Assembly: GCA_002439285.1 (NCBI GenBank)
Contig: DJTQ01000440.1
Span: 1-9,244 of the forward strand
Source: Paenibacillaceae bacterium UBA6304
GTDB taxonomy: Bacteria; Bacillota; Bacilli; Paenibacillales; Paenibacillaceae
Direction of reading: 5' to 3'
DNA length: 9,244 nucleotides
Part shown: in pieces, positions 1 through 6,446 of the stretch
Position numbering within the stretch: the first letter of the stretch is position 1
How the letters are laid out: every line of letters begins with the position of its first letter
The notes under the pieces: generated by a model
What the model saw: only the letters and a program-made list of their open reading frames with translations
The model's database searches: none
What the model was told of the DNA's origin: nothing
Position numbers and translations under genes: made by a program

Positions 1-63
1 TCAGATGATGCTATCGCAAAGAGCTCAGACCAAAGCGCTAGTGCACGGATAATGCCATCATAA
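1..63 (+). CDS. Possible C-terminal tail of a truncated plus-strand gene
   Basis: From base 1 an open plus frame encodes about 20 polar, Ser/Asp-rich residues (beginning SDDAIAKSSD) and ends at a TAA at 61-63, 17 bases before a strong intrinsic terminator. That is the usual geometry of a gene end, so this may be the tail of a gene lying to the left. A second plus frame also stays open to a TAA at 50-52, so the frame is not proved. The peptide is not recognisable and could be chance. Confidence 0.25.
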   Translation, partial: SDDAIAKSSDQSASARIMPS

Positions 64-74
64 AGGATTCATAC

Positions 75-115
75 AAAAAAGAGCTGTCCAGCGGACAGCT
101 CTTCATTATTTTTTA
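75..115 (-). terminator. Intrinsic terminator, probably bidirectional
   Basis: A perfect 9-bp stem, GAGCTGTCC (81-89) with GGACAGCTC (93-101), closes a 3-base loop. On the minus strand it is followed by six T (80-75) and ends the DUF2500 gene. On the plus strand it is followed by a T-rich tract (102-114), so it could also end a gene coming from the left. Confidence 0.8.
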
Positions 116-125
116 GAATACTTGT

Positions 126-533
126 TTAGTAATGGCGGTACTCCTGAAGCGAAGCGCGATAAGTTTTGCTTAGGCGTTCAAATCCCAGGTAACGGCTGCC
201 TTGAAACGTAAGCTTCCCCTCGTCCCCTTCCGAGCACTGGCCGTATTCCTGTCCGCTCACGCCAAATTCTATCCGATCCCCGCTCTCTACTTCAAAGGTA
301 ATGTAGTATTTGCTGTCCGAACGGTTCACGGAGAGATCCGTATCGTGTCTGTGGGAGACTTCGGTCCGCTTACCGACGATGACGGATGGAACAATCAGCA
401 CTGGCTGGCGGTTATTGGCCCAGTACCTTTTAATGCCGCCCGCCGCGGTTAAACCTATGATTCCGAGAATGACGGCGACGAAAATCGGGAAAGCCGTATT
501 CATCACCCCGAACATTTCCATCCAAGATTGCAC
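126..533 (-). CDS. DUF2500 family single-pass membrane protein
   Basis: The 135-residue product matches the DUF2500 pattern: one N-terminal membrane helix (about residues 11-33), then a short soluble domain containing KRTEVS (55-60), YYITFEVESGDRIEF (76-90) and the characteristic YGQCSEGDEGKLTFQGSRYLGF core (97-118). The family has no established biochemical role. The GTG start at 533-531 is chosen because an AAGGGGGG ribosome binding site lies seven bases upstream; the in-frame ATG codons at residues 5, 7 and 11 lack a well-placed site. The gene appears monocistronic and ends in a strong hairpin terminator. The soluble domain is likely small and beta-rich, but on which side of the membrane it lies is not certain from sequence. 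The family call is firm; the function is unknown. Confidence 0.8.
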   Translation of the reverse strand: MQSWMEMFGVMNTAFPIFVAVILGIIGLTAAGGIKRYWANNRQPVLIVPSVIVGKRTEVSHRHDTDLSVNRSDSKYYITFEVESGDRIEFGVSGQEYGQCSEGDEGKLTFQGSRYLGFERLSKTYRASLQEYRHY

Positions 534-699
534 GCTTTTCCCCCCTTATCAAGCATCGGTCGTTTGCGATAGCCTGACTGCCCTCCTCTTCTCTCCTATA
601 TATATGCCGTCCAAATCAAAACTTGTTATTCCGTCCATGTTGAAAATATGCCACCCTTGTCCCTTTAATTTATAGTTATAGCAGCATGCCAAGAATAAC

Positions 700-739
700 A
701 AATAGCCTCCGGTTCCTGGGCAAGGACCGGAGGCTATTT
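700..739 (-). terminator. Intrinsic terminator of the cysteine-rich small gene
   Basis: A perfect 14-bp stem, AAATAGCCTCCGGT (700-713) with its complement at 726-739, lies 23 bases beyond the stop codon of the minus-strand gene at 762-947. A T-rich stretch (TTTGTTATT on the minus strand) follows the hairpin. The well-formed terminator supports the short gene being real and separately transcribed. Confidence 0.8.
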
Positions 740-761
740 AGAATAAGCAGATGATGGAGAA

Positions 762-947
762 TCAGGCATAATAGAATTGAAGCAATTCACGGGTTTCATT
801 GACACCGTCACTTTCCAGCTCAAGAAGTCCTTGTTCCGCCCAGCAAGCTTGGCAAGCTTCCTCGGTCGTGCACAGATGGGCATCGTCGCATGTGTAGCAA
901 AGATGGAGGAAATTACGGGTTAAGTTCTCTTGATTGTTTGTTTTCAT
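762..947 (-). CDS. Small cysteine-rich protein, 61 residues, unrecognised
   Basis: I do not recognise a family. The product is acidic and has five cysteines in a symmetric pattern: C17-x2-C20-x5-C26-x5-C32-x2-C35, with H15 and H24 nearby. This could bind zinc or an iron-sulfur cluster, or undergo thiol redox change. There is no signal peptide or membrane segment, so it is probably cytoplasmic. The ATG start at 947-945 has a TAGGAGTGAG ribosome binding site about nine bases upstream. It is flanked by its own terminator (700-739) and its own promoter region with an FNR/Rex-like box (1041-1056), so it is a complete single-gene unit. Together the pattern and the promoter suggest a role under low oxygen or altered redox state; this is inference. 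Conservation of the cysteines in homologues would settle that it is a real metal or redox protein. Confidence 0.7.
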   Translation of the reverse strand: MKTNNQENLTRNFLHLCYTCDDAHLCTTEEACQACWAEQGLLELESDGVNETRELLQFYYA

Positions 948-1013
948 TTGGACTCACTCCTATTATTTTGAGGTTTTTGTTTGAGCTTTGTTTGTGATCC
1001 TTCTTACAAGTTA

Positions 1014-1056
1014 AATATATCACAAAGTCTATTTAGCGCACGTGATAAATTTCACA
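1014..1056 (-). promoter_or_regulatory. FNR/Rex-like box and promoter of the cysteine-rich gene
   Basis: Reading the minus strand, TGTGA-N6-TCACG occupies 1056-1041, one mismatch from the FNR/CRP consensus TGTGA-N6-TCACA; Rex boxes have the same spacing. A TATATT -10 box lies at 1019-1014, predicting a start at about 1007. The centre of the box (1048.5) then falls exactly at -41.5, the class II activator position, and there is no recognisable -35 hexamer, as expected for an activator-dependent promoter. Activation by an FNR/CRP-type regulator is therefore favoured over Rex repression. An extra inverted pair TTTGTGAT (991-998) and ATCACAAA (1019-1026) flanks the -10 region. Confidence 0.55.
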
Positions 1057-1078
1057 AATTAATGAACATCCTAATACA

Positions 1079-1107
1079 CAAAAAAAAAGCCCGTCAGTAC
1101 AGCGCTT
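1079..1107 (-). terminator. Intrinsic terminator of the BNR-repeat lipoprotein gene
   Basis: Immediately at the stop codon the minus strand forms AAGC-g-CTGT / ACGG-GCTT, eight pairs with one bulged G and an ACTG loop (1107-1087). The run of eight T is at 1088-1081, its first two bases closing the stem. The stem begins inside the TAA stop codon. Confidence 0.65.
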
Positions 1108-2413
1108 AAAGCACGTGCCAACTGGCTCCACCATCTTGGGTTTGCAAAAGAAGCGAACGCTTCTTATCGCTTTTTTCAACAAGTAACCAGCCTGCCTTGG
1201 AAGAGTAGAACTGAATCTTCACTACCTCAGGATATTCGGCTAGCACTTCCTTCATTTTCTCGCTCTCAGGAAGTAATGTCCAACTCTTTCCCTGATCTAG
1301 GGTATGATACAAGGACGAATCCTGAAGAGTCCAACCTTCTACCGAGTTAAGGAAAGTTATCGCTATATTATCGTCACTATCGCCGGTCCCCTTCTGCCAC
1401 GGCAAGCCGAATGACGACAGCATCCAGCTCTTACCGGAATCCAATGTGAAGTAACCGTTATATTTTACCGCTTCTTCCCGGCCGCAACCGATGGGGATCC
1501 ACCCCGCATAGCCGCCAGCGTTAAAGAAACCCGGAGATCCTATCGAAAAACGGCTGCAAGCTGTAAATTTATCATTCTCGAAAAAACCGGCATGCTTCGT
1601 CCACTGACTTCCACCGTTGGATGTTACATATAAAGCTGGTAATCCGGCTTCCACCATCGTGATATAGCCATTTCGTTTATCCGTGAAGATCATGCCTACC
1701 GGATTTCCAAGCTTGGGCAGTGTATGATCCACGGCCGACGTATCCGTCGGAAGAATCGGCGTCGTCATGATTTTGGTCCAAGTCGCTCCGCCGTTAGATG
1801 TTGCATATAACGCCTTGGCTTCACTACTATCCGGACCTCCCCCGACCGTCAAAATCCATCCGCGGTCCTGATCCAGAAAATAAATGGAAACTACGTCATC
1901 CGTTTCAGGCAGCGAGGCCATTTTCCAGGTTAAGCCTCCGTCTGCGGTCCGCAGCACAATAGCCTCTCCCGAACCGAGCGAGTCCCGCACAATCCATCCG
2001 TGCTCCGTATCGACGAAAAACAAATCCCTACCATATTCCGGGTTATTCGGAAACTGGACAGAGGCTGACGGCGAAATATTAGCCCATGTCTTACCGCTAT
2101 CCTGAGTCGCATAAAGCCGCAGTTCACTGCGGGTTGATCCCCAGGCCAGCCCTTTGGAAGTGCCGAGCAACCGGAAATCGTTAAGCCGGGTTTGGATCTG
2201 ATATTTCTTCCCTTCTTCCGTAGTTGGAAGAGTTGACGTATTGTTCGCGGGTGATTCCGGATCGATTACGGTCAACGTCTGGCCTTCTTCAACTACTTCC
2301 TCCTCTTGTTGAGCGGGAACAGGCTTGTCCGGCGGATGCCCCGAAGAGCAAGCGGTTAGCAGCAGACCTACTATGATGGCACTTCCGGCCGCTTTATACC
2401 ACCATCTCACCAA
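1106..2413 (-). CDS. Lipoprotein with seven Asp-box (BNR/YCF48-like) repeats, predicted beta-propeller
   Basis: The 435-residue protein starts with a lipoprotein signal: basic WWYK, a hydrophobic stretch (11-20) and the lipobox LLTAC with the lipidated cysteine at C22. An acidic, proline-rich linker follows (about 23-70). The rest carries seven Asp-box motifs of the form (S/T)xDxGxTW, ending at W110, W163, W212, W271, W330, W378 and W432, spaced as blades of a seven-bladed propeller. Recurrent (E/R/A)GW(I/T/L) segments, for example at 139-140, 185-186, 360-361 and 408-409, mark the equivalent strand in other blades. Such proteins resemble YCF48/sialidase-fold families, but no sialidase catalytic residues can be assigned, so a binding or scaffolding role outside the membrane is more likely than catalysis. 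The start is TTG at 2413 or GTG one codon later; both lie behind AAGGAGAGGTGG. Its own extended -10 promoter precedes it. Confidence 0.8.
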   Translation of the reverse strand: MVRWWYKAAGSAIIVGLLLTACSSGHPPDKPVPAQQEEEVVEEGQTLTVIDPESPANNTSTLPTTEEGKKYQIQTRLNDFRLLGTSKGLAWGSTRSELRLYATQDSGKTWANISPSASVQFPNNPEYGRDLFFVDTEHGWIVRDSLGSGEAIVLRTADGGLTWKMASLPETDDVVSIYFLDQDRGWILTVGGGPDSSEAKALYATSNGGATWTKIMTTPILPTDTSAVDHTLPKLGNPVGMIFTDKRNGYITMVEAGLPALYVTSNGGSQWTKHAGFFENDKFTACSRFSIGSPGFFNAGGYAGWIPIGCGREEAVKYNGYFTLDSGKSWMLSSFGLPWQKGTGDSDDNIAITFLNSVEGWTLQDSSLYHTLDQGKSWTLLPESEKMKEVLAEYPEVVKIQFYSSKAGWLLVEKSDKKRSLLLQTQDGGASWHVL

Positions 2414-2445
2414 GGTACCACCTCTCCTTCATTAATCTCGCAAAT

Positions 2446-2461
2446 TACAATAATTATACCA
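2446..2461 (-). promoter_or_regulatory. Extended -10 promoter for the BNR-repeat lipoprotein gene
   Basis: The 64-base gap after the deacetylase stop contains, on the minus strand, TATGGTATAAT: a perfect TATAAT at 2458-2453 preceded by an extended -10 TG. No good -35 is seen at 17 bases, which an extended -10 can tolerate. The predicted start is near 2446, giving a leader of about 33 bases. No hairpin terminator separates the two genes, so readthrough from the deacetylase gene is also possible. Confidence 0.5.
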
Positions 2462-2477
2462 TAGGTAGAATCGTAGA

Positions 2478-3434
2478 TTACAAACGCTGGTCCTTGGCAA
2501 AGTTCACAGAGAAATGCTGATCCGGCTTGTAGACCGCGAATGAATATCCTTTTTTCTGCAAATAGCTTATAACTTCCGGCAGCACCTTCACCGTTTGCGC
2601 CTTCTCGTGCATCAGTATGACCTCGGTGTTCCGATGAACCTGGCGCTTTACTTCCTGAATGATCCGGTCAGGCTTGCCAGGATAACTCCAATCCTTTGAG
2701 TCGACAGTCCAGTCCCACATTTTAAATTTCGCCGCCGCAATATCATCGCGGAATTCAGCGCCGATTTCCGGCATGCTTCCGTACGGTGCGCGAATCAACC
2801 AAGGGGTGGTTCCGGTAATCTTTTTGACTAGTGCCTGCTCCTGCTTGAATTCCTTAATAAACTTAGCCGAATTCCCGCTTCGATACAGCTTCTTCTTATC
2901 ATGGGTCATACTGTGCAGGCCGACGTAATTCCCGTTCTCCGCCGCCGTTTTCATCGCCTTCTCGTGTCCGTTGAATTGGCTTCCGATCATAAAGAACGTG
3001 GCATGTATACCATTTTGATTCAATATGTTAACGATCTGATCCGTATATTTGCTTGGTCCGTCGTCAAAGGTGAGGTAAACAATCTTTTGGGAAGCGGTTT
3101 TATCCGCCTTTGCCACCGGCTTCTCCGGCTTTCCCTCCCCCTTTGAATCAAGCATTACAGCATCATCAGCATCACTAATGGCTGGAGCTTCTTCAGAAGT
3201 CGCGGGTACGGCAGGACCTACAAATTTAGGTGACACTACAGTTGCCGATCCATAGCCCGTCTCCTTCCCCTTTATTACTGAGCTAGCCGCAAAAGTCGAT
3301 AAGACTAGTGAGGCGGAGGACAAAACCAACGCAGCGATAACCATGGCTTTTATTCTGCGGGCAGACTTCTTCTCCTTGTTTCGCTGGGTTTGTTGTAATT
3401 TCTGTTCCTCTTCAATTCGACTTATGTACGACAT
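2478..3434 (-). CDS. Membrane-anchored polysaccharide deacetylase (NodB / carbohydrate esterase family 4)
   Basis: This protein probably removes N-acetyl groups from peptidoglycan or another wall polysaccharide outside the membrane. Numbered from the upstream TTG (319 residues): a charged cytoplasmic segment (1-30), a membrane anchor (31-52), a low-complexity linker (about 55-115) and a NodB domain (118-305). The five family motifs are visible: TFDDGP (123-128, catalytic base D125 and metal ligand D126), HSMTHD (175-180, metal ligands H175 and H179), RAPYG (216-220), DWTVDSKDW (242-250) and LMHEK (275-279, H277). Motif 5 has LMHE where LMHD or LLHD is common. ATG at 3434 (codon 2) is preferred over TTG at 3437 because GGTG lies seven bases before it; the difference is one residue. 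Substrate cannot be told from sequence. TTACA direct repeats lie upstream and may mark WalR- or PhoP-type control. Confidence 0.88.
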   Translation of the reverse strand: MSYISRIEEEQKLQQTQRNKEKKSARRIKAMVIAALVLSSASLVLSTFAASSVIKGKETGYGSATVVSPKFVGPAVPATSEEAPAISDADDAVMLDSKGEGKPEKPVAKADKTASQKIVYLTFDDGPSKYTDQIVNILNQNGIHATFFMIGSQFNGHEKAMKTAAENGNYVGLHSMTHDKKKLYRSGNSAKFIKEFKQEQALVKKITGTTPWLIRAPYGSMPEIGAEFRDDIAAAKFKMWDWTVDSKDWSYPGKPDRIIQEVKRQVHRNTEVILMHEKAQTVKVLPEVISYLQKKGYSFAVYKPDQHFSVNFAKDQRL

Positions 3435-3476
3435 CAAATTTCACCATGATCCTCTCTCTATTAATATTACTAGAAT

Positions 3477-3527
3477 AATATAAATAGAGTCCCGCTTCCT
3501 TACAGAATGGTTACATCTAGGGTTACA
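3477..3527 (-). promoter_or_regulatory. Candidate deacetylase promoter with three TGTAA direct repeats
   Basis: On the minus strand three direct repeats TGTAAC, TGTAAC and TGTAAG begin at 3527, 3515 and 3504, with periods of 12 and 11 bases. This resembles WalR boxes (TGTWAH-N5-TGTWAH) and, read on the plus strand, degenerate PhoP boxes. A plausible -10 TATATT lies at 3482-3477, 17 bases from a poor -35 (CTGTAA, 3505-3500) that overlaps the proximal repeat. WalR controls wall-remodelling genes in Bacillales, which fits a deacetylase, but the last base of one repeat and one spacing deviate from consensus. Confidence 0.35.
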
Positions 3528-3629
3528 AAGTAATCATAATCGGAATTTAGGTTAACATAATATTTATTATGGTTCTTTTAACGAATGAACTAGCTACATT
3601 TATATGAAAAGTGATTTTCCATGTTTTAC

Positions 3630-3657
3630 TTTAAATTTTGATTGTTTCATGTACAAT
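3630..3657 (+). promoter_or_regulatory. Candidate ldh promoter
   Basis: TACAAT at 3652-3657 (five of six -10 bases) follows TTTAAA at 3630-3635 (four of six -35 bases) by 16 bases, predicting a start near 3664 and a leader of about 135 bases. No Rex box or convincing catabolite-response element was found near it. The -35 assignment is weak. Confidence 0.4.
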
Positions 3658-3663
3658 GTAGGG

Positions 3664-3798
3664 AGTAATAGTACATATCCGCTTTTATTCCCAGCGGATC
3701 CTTCCCCTTCCTGCCTGAGGTATCCCTGTAATCGATAAAGGGAAACCTACTTAAAGCATAATTTAGGCTGGACAATTAACTTTTAAGGAGATGATCAA
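3664..3798 (+). ncRNA. Possible structured 5' leader of ldh
   Basis: The leader is long for a single housekeeping gene and has several complementary segments: ATCCGC (3677-3682) with GCGGAT (3694-3699); GGT-a-TCCCT (3719-3727) with AGGGA-a-ACC (3739-3747); and GCCT (3713-3716) with AGGC (3765-3768), enclosing the previous hairpin. CCAGC (3691-3695) can alternatively pair with GCTGG (3767-3771), competing with two of these stems. I do not recognise a known riboswitch class and there is no intrinsic terminator. Chance pairing remains possible. Confidence 0.3.
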
Positions 3799-4725
3799 AT
3801 GAAAACTCAATTGCGTTCCAGTAGAGTCGTAATTATTGGTACCGGGGCGGTAGGCACAACAACAGCCTATACTTTATTGCTGCGGGAACGGGTATCCGAA
3901 CTCGTATTGATCGACGCCAACAAAGACAAAGCGCTCGGCGAAGCCCTGGATATGAATCACGGCCTGCCGTTTACGGGCGGCGTAAAGCTGTGGGCAGGCG
4001 ATTATAGCGATTGCGCGGACGCCGATGTAATTGTCATCGCGGCAGGAGCCTCGCAGCGTCCGGGAGAAACCCGAATCGATCTGCTTAAGAGAAATGCGGG
4101 GATTTTTGATACCATTATTCAGAATATCGTAAAGTACAATGATCACGGCATTATTCTGGTTGCGACGAATCCGGTCGATATTCTATCTTATGTATCCTTT
4201 AAAAAGAGCGGCTTCCCTTCCAACCGGGTCATCGGCTCCGGCACGCTGCTCGACAGTGCCCGTTTCCGTTATTTGATCGGCCAGAATAAAGGAATTAACC
4301 CGCGCAGCATCCATGCGCATATTGTCGGTGAACATGGGGATTCGGAGCTTCCGCTTTGGAGCCTGGCCAATGTCGCTGGTATCGGACTCGAGTTCTCTGA
4401 TCAGGACCGGGAAGAGATTTTCAACAGTACCAAAAATGCCGCTTACGAAATCATCAATGCCAAAGGGGCTACTTCCTATGCGATCGCTTTGGCTTTGGAC
4501 CGGATTGTCACATCCATTCTGCAGGATGAGGGTTCTGTTCTAAACGTATCCACCTTGCTGGACAACTATAATGGCATTTCCGATGTTTATCTCGGAGTAC
4601 CTAGCATCGTCGACCGCAGCGGTGTCCGTGAAGTGCTTGATCTCAATCTGAACGATCAGGAACTGATTCAGTTCCAAAACTCGGCCAACAAGCTGAAATC
4701 GGAAATATCCAAATTGGAATTATAA
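3799..4725 (+). CDS. ldh: L-lactate dehydrogenase (NAD-dependent, FBP-type)
   Basis: This cytoplasmic enzyme interconverts pyruvate and L-lactate with NADH/NAD and regenerates NAD during fermentation. The 308-residue length fits the family. An N-terminal Rossmann fold has GTGAVG (14-19) and the adenosine-ribose aspartate D39. Substrate residues are all present: Q86 in SQRPGETR (the glutamine that selects pyruvate over oxaloacetate), R92 in the mobile loop, D152 and R155 in LLDSARFR, catalytic H179 in VGEHGDSE, and T225. TNPVD (123-127) is conserved. R157 and H172 correspond to the two residues that bind fructose 1,6-bisphosphate in the Bacillus enzyme, so allosteric activation is expected. 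ATG at 3799 is well supported by AAGGAG eight bases upstream. The gene is alone on the plus strand between convergent leuA and the divergent deacetylase, and ends in a hairpin shared with leuA. Confidence 0.95.
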   Translation: MKTQLRSSRVVIIGTGAVGTTTAYTLLLRERVSELVLIDANKDKALGEALDMNHGLPFTGGVKLWAGDYSDCADADVIVIAAGASQRPGETRIDLLKRNAGIFDTIIQNIVKYNDHGIILVATNPVDILSYVSFKKSGFPSNRVIGSGTLLDSARFRYLIGQNKGINPRSIHAHIVGEHGDSELPLWSLANVAGIGLEFSDQDREEIFNSTKNAAYEIINAKGATSYAIALALDRIVTSILQDEGSVLNVSTLLDNYNGISDVYLGVPSIVDRSGVREVLDLNLNDQELIQFQNSANKLKSEISKLEL

Positions 4726-4732
4726 AATACTA

Positions 4733-4770
4733 ACAGACGCGCCCACACCTCGGGAGCGTCTGTATTGTTA
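4733..4770 (+). terminator. Terminator between convergent ldh and leuA
   Basis: An 8-bp stem, ACAGACGC (4733-4740) with GCGTCTGT (4756-4763), follows the ldh stop by seven bases, with a modest T-rich tail TATTGTTA. Read on the minus strand the tail is TTAGTATTTTATAATT, so the hairpin may also stop transcripts from leuA, whose stop lies about 110 bases away. No other hairpin is clear in 4771-4875. Confidence 0.6.
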
Positions 4771-4875
4771 CCTGAACGATTTGAGCTCCTTTATTAGCCG
4801 CCACTTCCGTCGATCAAAGCCAGGCTGTCAAAATTCGCAACACCTCGCTAAACCTTCTCCGGCAGGATTTAACCA

Positions 4876-6417
4876 TCAATAGATCACTATATTCCCTTCA
4901 CGTTCCCGTTCCTGACGCCCTACAAGACGGTTAATGGCCTCGATATAGGCTTTGGCGCTGGCTTCAATAATATCGGTACTCACTCCTCTTCCCGAGACCG
5001 TAACCTCCCCTTGTCTCAAAACGACATGAACTTCGCCCAAAGCGTCCGTTCCTTGGGTAATGGAATGAATCGAGTAATCTTCCAATTCCGCCTGAACGGA
5101 TGTTGCTTTTGCAAGCGCTTGGTAGACTGCATCGACCGATCCGTTCCCGACCGACGCTTCATCGGTGATCGTTCCATCCTGTTTTATGATTCGTACCGAT
5201 GCGGTAGGTATGGACCGGTTCCCGTACGAAACCTGTATGCTGTCAAGCACATATGGTTTTGGTCCTTCCGTCATATTCTCGTCCAGCAACGCACGGATAT
5301 CTTCGGAGAGGACGTTCTTCTTCCGGTCAGCCAGTTCCTTGAACTTGGCAAAAGCGATGTTAAGCTGCTCCTCTTCCAGCGTATATCCGAGATCGATCAA
5401 TTTTTCTTTGAAGGCATGGCGACCCGAATGCTTGCCCAGCACCAGCTTGCTGGAACTGGCACCGATCGTCTCTGGCGTGATGATCTCGTACGTACTGCGG
5501 TTCTTAAGCATTCCGTCCTGGTGAATGCCAGATTCATGCGCAAATGCGTTTGCTCCGACGATCGCTTTATTCCCCGGTACGCTCATTCCGGTCATTTTGC
5601 TCACCATTCGGCTGGTTTGATATATTTCTCCGAGGTTTAAGGTCGTCTTTGCCCCGTAAAAATCATTTCTCGTTTCCAGTGCAAGGGCTACCTCTTCCAA
5701 GCAGGTATTACCGGCACGCTCCCCAATGCCGTTGATCGTTCCTTCGAACTGATCCACGCCGTTCGCAATGGCTGCCAATGTGTTGGCCGTAGCCATTCCG
5801 AGATCATCATGGCAGTGCGTGCTGAGTTGGATCTTCTCGATTCCCGGCACGTTCGCTTTAATTGTCCTGAACATCGCCCCGAATTGGTCCGGAGTTGCAA
5901 ACCCGACCGTATCCGGCAAATTGACTACTGTCGCCCCTGCTCGTATGGCCATCGCCGTCATTTCGCACAAAAAGTCGATTTCCGTCCGACTGGCATCCTC
6001 AGCGGAAAACTCGATCTTATCGAAGAACTTCCGGCCATAGCGGATGGCCGATTCCGCCGTTTCCATTACCTTCGCTTTGTCCATCCGCAGCTTATATTCA
6101 CGGTGAATCGGTGAAGTTGCCAGAACTAGATGCAAGCAAGGATCTTGGGCCCCCTTCAGCGCTTCTACGGCCGCATCGATATCCTTCATGTGACAACGGG
6201 ACAAGCTGAGCAAGGTCGCATTCTTCACTTGCTTCCCCACTTCGCGAATGCTTTGCAGATCGCCGGGTGAAGTTGCGGCAAAGCCGGCTTCAATCCGGTC
6301 TACGCCCAGCCGCTCCAGTTGGAGGGCGATCGCTACCTTTTCTTCCAACGTCAAGCTGACGCCAGGCGATTGTTCCCCATCCCGTAAAGTCGTGTCAAAC
6401 ACATAAATTTTCCGCAT
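4876..6417 (-). CDS. leuA: 2-isopropylmalate synthase
   Basis: LeuA condenses 2-oxoisovalerate with acetyl-CoA to give 2-isopropylmalate, the first committed step of leucine synthesis. Starting at ATG 6417 the protein has 513 residues, the usual size. A TIM-barrel HMGL-like catalytic domain (about 4-270) has the signature DTTLRDGEQSPG (8-19, with R12 and metal ligand D13), HCHDDLGMA (201-209, metal ligands H201 and H203) and NGIGERAGN (229-237). A linker region (about 280-370) leads to the C-terminal leucine-sensing regulatory domain (about 385-495), so feedback inhibition is expected. The GTG four codons upstream lies inside the ribosome binding site AAGGTGGG and is rejected. The gene stands alone rather than in an ilv-leu operon within this window, and is preceded by two T-box riboswitches in series. 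Confidence 0.95.
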   Translation of the reverse strand: MRKIYVFDTTLRDGEQSPGVSLTLEEKVAIALQLERLGVDRIEAGFAATSPGDLQSIREVGKQVKNATLLSLSRCHMKDIDAAVEALKGAQDPCLHLVLATSPIHREYKLRMDKAKVMETAESAIRYGRKFFDKIEFSAEDASRTEIDFLCEMTAMAIRAGATVVNLPDTVGFATPDQFGAMFRTIKANVPGIEKIQLSTHCHDDLGMATANTLAAIANGVDQFEGTINGIGERAGNTCLEEVALALETRNDFYGAKTTLNLGEIYQTSRMVSKMTGMSVPGNKAIVGANAFAHESGIHQDGMLKNRSTYEIITPETIGASSSKLVLGKHSGRHAFKEKLIDLGYTLEEEQLNIAFAKFKELADRKKNVLSEDIRALLDENMTEGPKPYVLDSIQVSYGNRSIPTASVRIIKQDGTITDEASVGNGSVDAVYQALAKATSVQAELEDYSIHSITQGTDALGEVHVVLRQGEVTVSGRGVSTDIIEASAKAYIEAINRLVGRQEREREGNIVIY

Positions 6418-6446
6418 GTAAATTCCCACCTTCGCTTAATTTTATT

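Larger units (their letters stand above)
3435..3798. other. Divergent intergenic region between the deacetylase and ldh genes
   Basis: About 360 bases without a gene. From left to right it holds the deacetylase promoter with TTACA repeats (3477-3527), a perfect inverted repeat CATAATATTTATTATG (3556-3571, 7-base arms, 2-base centre), the ldh promoter (3630-3657) and the ldh leader with several possible hairpins (3664-3798). No credible small gene was seen on either strand. Confidence 0.7.

Noticed and set aside
310..675. 121-residue plus-strand open frame over the DUF2500 gene
   Set aside because: It is antisense to a recognisable family protein with a good ribosome binding site and shows no domain or start signal of its own.
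3601..3621. TGAAAAGTGATTTTCCA as a catabolite-response (cre) or Rex site for ldh
   Set aside because: The arms are symmetric but the central CG and spacing of cre are missing, and there is no TTGTGA/TCACAA for Rex.
5011..5640. 209-residue plus-strand open frame
   Set aside because: It lies wholly antisense to leuA, has no recognisable domain or ribosome binding site, and its composition is that of a reverse reading of a conserved gene.
6418..6429. GTG start four codons upstream for leuA
   Set aside because: The GTG is part of the AAGGTGGG ribosome binding site that correctly serves the ATG at 6417, and the 513-residue product matches the family length.
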